A stretch of DNA of 8,019 bases from an uncultured Aquimarina sp. (GTDB lineage Bacteria; Bacteroidota; Bacteroidia; Flavobacteriales; Flavobacteriaceae). Positions 7,022-8,019 of the stretch are shown here, piece by piece (within the stretch, counting starts at the first letter, position 1; each line of letters starts with the position of its first letter). The translations under genes were made by a program, and so were the position numbers. The notes under the pieces are model-generated. The model was not told the origin of the DNA and did not search any database. It saw only the letters and a list, made by a program, of their open reading frames with translations. The stretch spans positions 1 to 8,019 of the forward strand of contig CALGNG010000405.1 in NCBI GenBank assembly GCA_937958735.1, in the 5' to 3' direction.

Positions 7022-7429
7022 CTTTTTAGATTTTTTATCGACTACTCTAACTTTATCTACAACTACGGTTTTACAGGCTTTTTTACTCCAGTTATTTCGT
7101 CCTCCTTCGTACATATACAGGTTATAGCTGTAATCGTCTCCTGCAGGAAGTTTGTCTATTTTTCTAAAAACCGTCATGCCTAATACTATAGTATTAGTAC
7201 TTGGTTTTCCTATATCGTAAACCCCGTTAGCAATAAAGTGATCGCCTTTTTTAAGTTCTAAATAAATAGTACTTGCCGTAGTAGATTTAAACTCTATACG
7301 GTAATTACTGTATTGTCTTTGGGATTTTAAAACCATAGCTGGTGGCTCTGCAAACTTTACATAAGCTTGTGCATTTATTTTTAAAACAAATGTTAGAGTT
7401 ACCGCTAAAACAATAAAAATCTTCTTCAT
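6992..7429 (-). CDS. Small exported protein of unknown function
   Basis: I do not recognise a family. The 145-residue product starts at ATG 7429 with a clear signal peptide (K2-K3, hydrophobic 4-16, cleavage after N19-A20 before QAY) and no lipobox, so it is probably periplasmic or secreted. The mature part alternates short beta-strand-like segments ('YRIEFKS', 'TIYLELKKGDHF', 'NTIVLGMTVF', 'YSYNLYMYEGG', 'KTVVVDKVRVVD'), suggesting a single immunoglobulin-like beta-sandwich. The 'L-x-kG ... lPaGdDYsYnLymye' pattern faintly recalls Kre9/KNH-type N-terminal domains, but this is weak. The tail is lysine-rich. It follows the formylglycine-generating enzyme gene by 62 bases on the same strand and may be co-transcribed. 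Its last 30 bases overlap the 3' end of the convergent nuclease gene. Confidence 0.8.
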   Translation of the reverse strand: MKKIFIVLAVTLTFVLKINAQAYVKFAEPPAMVLKSQRQYSNYRIEFKSTTASTIYLELKKGDHFIANGVYDIGKPSTNTIVLGMTVFRKIDKLPAGDDYSYNLYMYEGGRNNWSKKACKTVVVDKVRVVDKKSKKSIWVNTLVN

Positions 7430-7462
7430 ACAAAATTAAGTCTCTATCTGTAATGCTATAAC

Positions 7463-7492
7463 AAATAGTATGCCGTTAAGCTTGTACTATTT
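7463..7492 (-). terminator. Weak AT-rich hairpin just after the formylglycine-generating enzyme stop
   Basis: AAATAGTA (7463-7470) and TACTATTT (7485-7492) form a perfect eight-base inverted repeat around a 14-base loop, directly after the upstream gene's stop on the minus strand. The stem has only one G:C pair and is followed by no proper T-run, so it is at best a partial terminator, a processing site or an attenuator between the two minus-strand genes. Confidence 0.25.
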
Positions 7493-8019
7493 TAATTAAT
7501 ATCTTTTACACATCTAAAACCTACATGTTCTAAACCTGTATCTGGAGAGGAGCTCATTCTTGCAGAAACCCTATATCCAGAACAATAACTTTCGTTACAT
7601 AAAAAAGATCCTCCTCTTATTGTTTTACGTTGCCATACCGATGTATCTTCTAATAACAAAGGTTTTCCTTCGGCTACTTTTTTCTGATAGCCTTCATTAA
7701 AATAAGAATTTTGAGTCCACTCCCATACATTTCCTGCTATATCGTAAACACCTAGCTCGTTAGGCTTAAAACTCTTTACAGGTGCTAAGCCTTCAAAGTT
7801 GTCCTCTTTTAAATTATTACTAGGAAAAGTACCTTGATGAAAGTTTACGTATTCTGTTGCCTTTTTATAATCGTTACCCCAACTATATTTAATGTTTTTC
7901 CCTCTATTACGAGCTACAAACTCATATTCTTCTTCTGTAGGTAAACGTGTACCTTTCCATTTACAATATGCCATAGCATCGTACCATGATATTTGAACTG
8001 CCGGGTAATTTTCTTTCCC
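7492..8019 (-). CDS. Formylglycine-generating enzyme (SUMF1 family), N-terminal part outside the window
   Basis: The frame stays open to the right edge: the residues before the Met at 7974 read '...GKENYPAVQISWYDA', the usual FGE sequence, so that Met is internal. About 175 C-terminal residues are visible. Family landmarks in order are 'AYCKWKGTRLPTEEEYEFVAR', 'YSWGN', 'HQGTFP', 'NFEGLAPV', 'GVYDIAGNVWEWT', 'RGGSFLCNESYC' and 'GFRC'. The last two segments place cysteines at codons 7597-7599 and 7582-7584, spaced C-x4-C as Cys336/Cys341 of human FGE, the copper-binding catalytic pair that oxidises a sulfatase cysteine to formylglycine. That separates it from SUMF1-fold proteins lacking the pair, such as the gliding proteins GldJ and GldK. 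The residue after the first Cys is Asn where human FGE has His337. An export signal, if any, lies outside the window. Its substrates would be type I sulfatases encoded elsewhere. Confidence 0.92.
   Translation of the reverse strand, partial: GKENYPAVQISWYDAMAYCKWKGTRLPTEEEYEFVARNRGKNIKYSWGNDYKKATEYVNFHQGTFPSNNLKEDNFEGLAPVKSFKPNELGVYDIAGNVWEWTQNSYFNEGYQKKVAEGKPLLLEDTSVWQRKTIRGGSFLCNESYCSGYRVSARMSSSPDTGLEHVGFRCVKDIN

Noticed and set aside
7431..7438. TAATTTTG on the minus strand, a perfect match to the TAnnTTTG promoter box.
   Set aside because: It ends one base before the ATG of the small exported protein, so transcription would begin inside the coding sequence; probably chance in AT-rich DNA.
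1..8019. Searched by eye for CRISPR arrays, tRNA or rRNA genes, insertion sequences, toxin-antitoxin pairs and phage-defence genes.
   Set aside because: No regular spaced repeats, cloverleaf sequences, transposase motifs or defence-protein motifs were recognised on either strand.

Overview
The window reads as a stretch of chromosome from a marine-type or otherwise free-living member of the Flavobacteriia (phylum Bacteroidota). The base composition is strongly AT-rich, leaders are A/T-rich with no clear Shine-Dalgarno sequence, and the gene content is typical of the group: a TonB-dependent receptor with an N-terminal carboxypeptidase-regulatory-like domain, a DUF5689 lipoprotein and a SUMF1-fold protein. 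No tRNA, rRNA, insertion sequence, CRISPR array or phage gene was recognised. Genus cannot be named from the sequence alone.

Layout. (1) Positions 1-786, + strand: the C-terminal part of an AraC-family regulator, entering from the left edge. (2) Positions 874-1407, - strand: an AhpD-like carboxymuconolactone decarboxylase family protein, convergent with the regulator. A long AT-rich hairpin between the two looks like a bidirectional terminator. (3) Positions 1408-1742: a 335-base gene-free gap holding several inverted repeats. (4) Positions 1743-5935, - strand: a two-gene operon of a 933-residue TonB-dependent outer-membrane receptor followed by a DUF5689 surface lipoprotein. (5) Positions 5981-7021, + strand: a secreted endonuclease/exonuclease/phosphatase-family enzyme, divergent from the receptor across only 45 bases. 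(6) Positions 6992-7429, - strand: a small exported protein of unknown function whose 3' end overlaps that of the nuclease by 30 bases. (7) Positions 7492-8019, - strand: the C-terminal half of a formylglycine-generating enzyme, cut by the right edge, with the catalytic cysteine pair intact.

How the genes may work together. The receptor, the lipoprotein (predicted to be surface exposed and to carry OB-fold-like DUF5689 sequence) and the divergent exported phosphodiesterase/nuclease form a plausible scavenging module. The enzyme would cleave an extracellular or periplasmic phosphodiester substrate such as DNA or another phosphorylated compound, the lipoprotein would bind the ligand at the cell surface, and the receptor would import products with TonB energy. 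This parallels SusC/SusD systems, but the lipoprotein is not SusD-like. The substrate is inferred, not shown. The formylglycine-generating enzyme implies that the genome encodes type I sulfatases elsewhere, none of which lies in this window.
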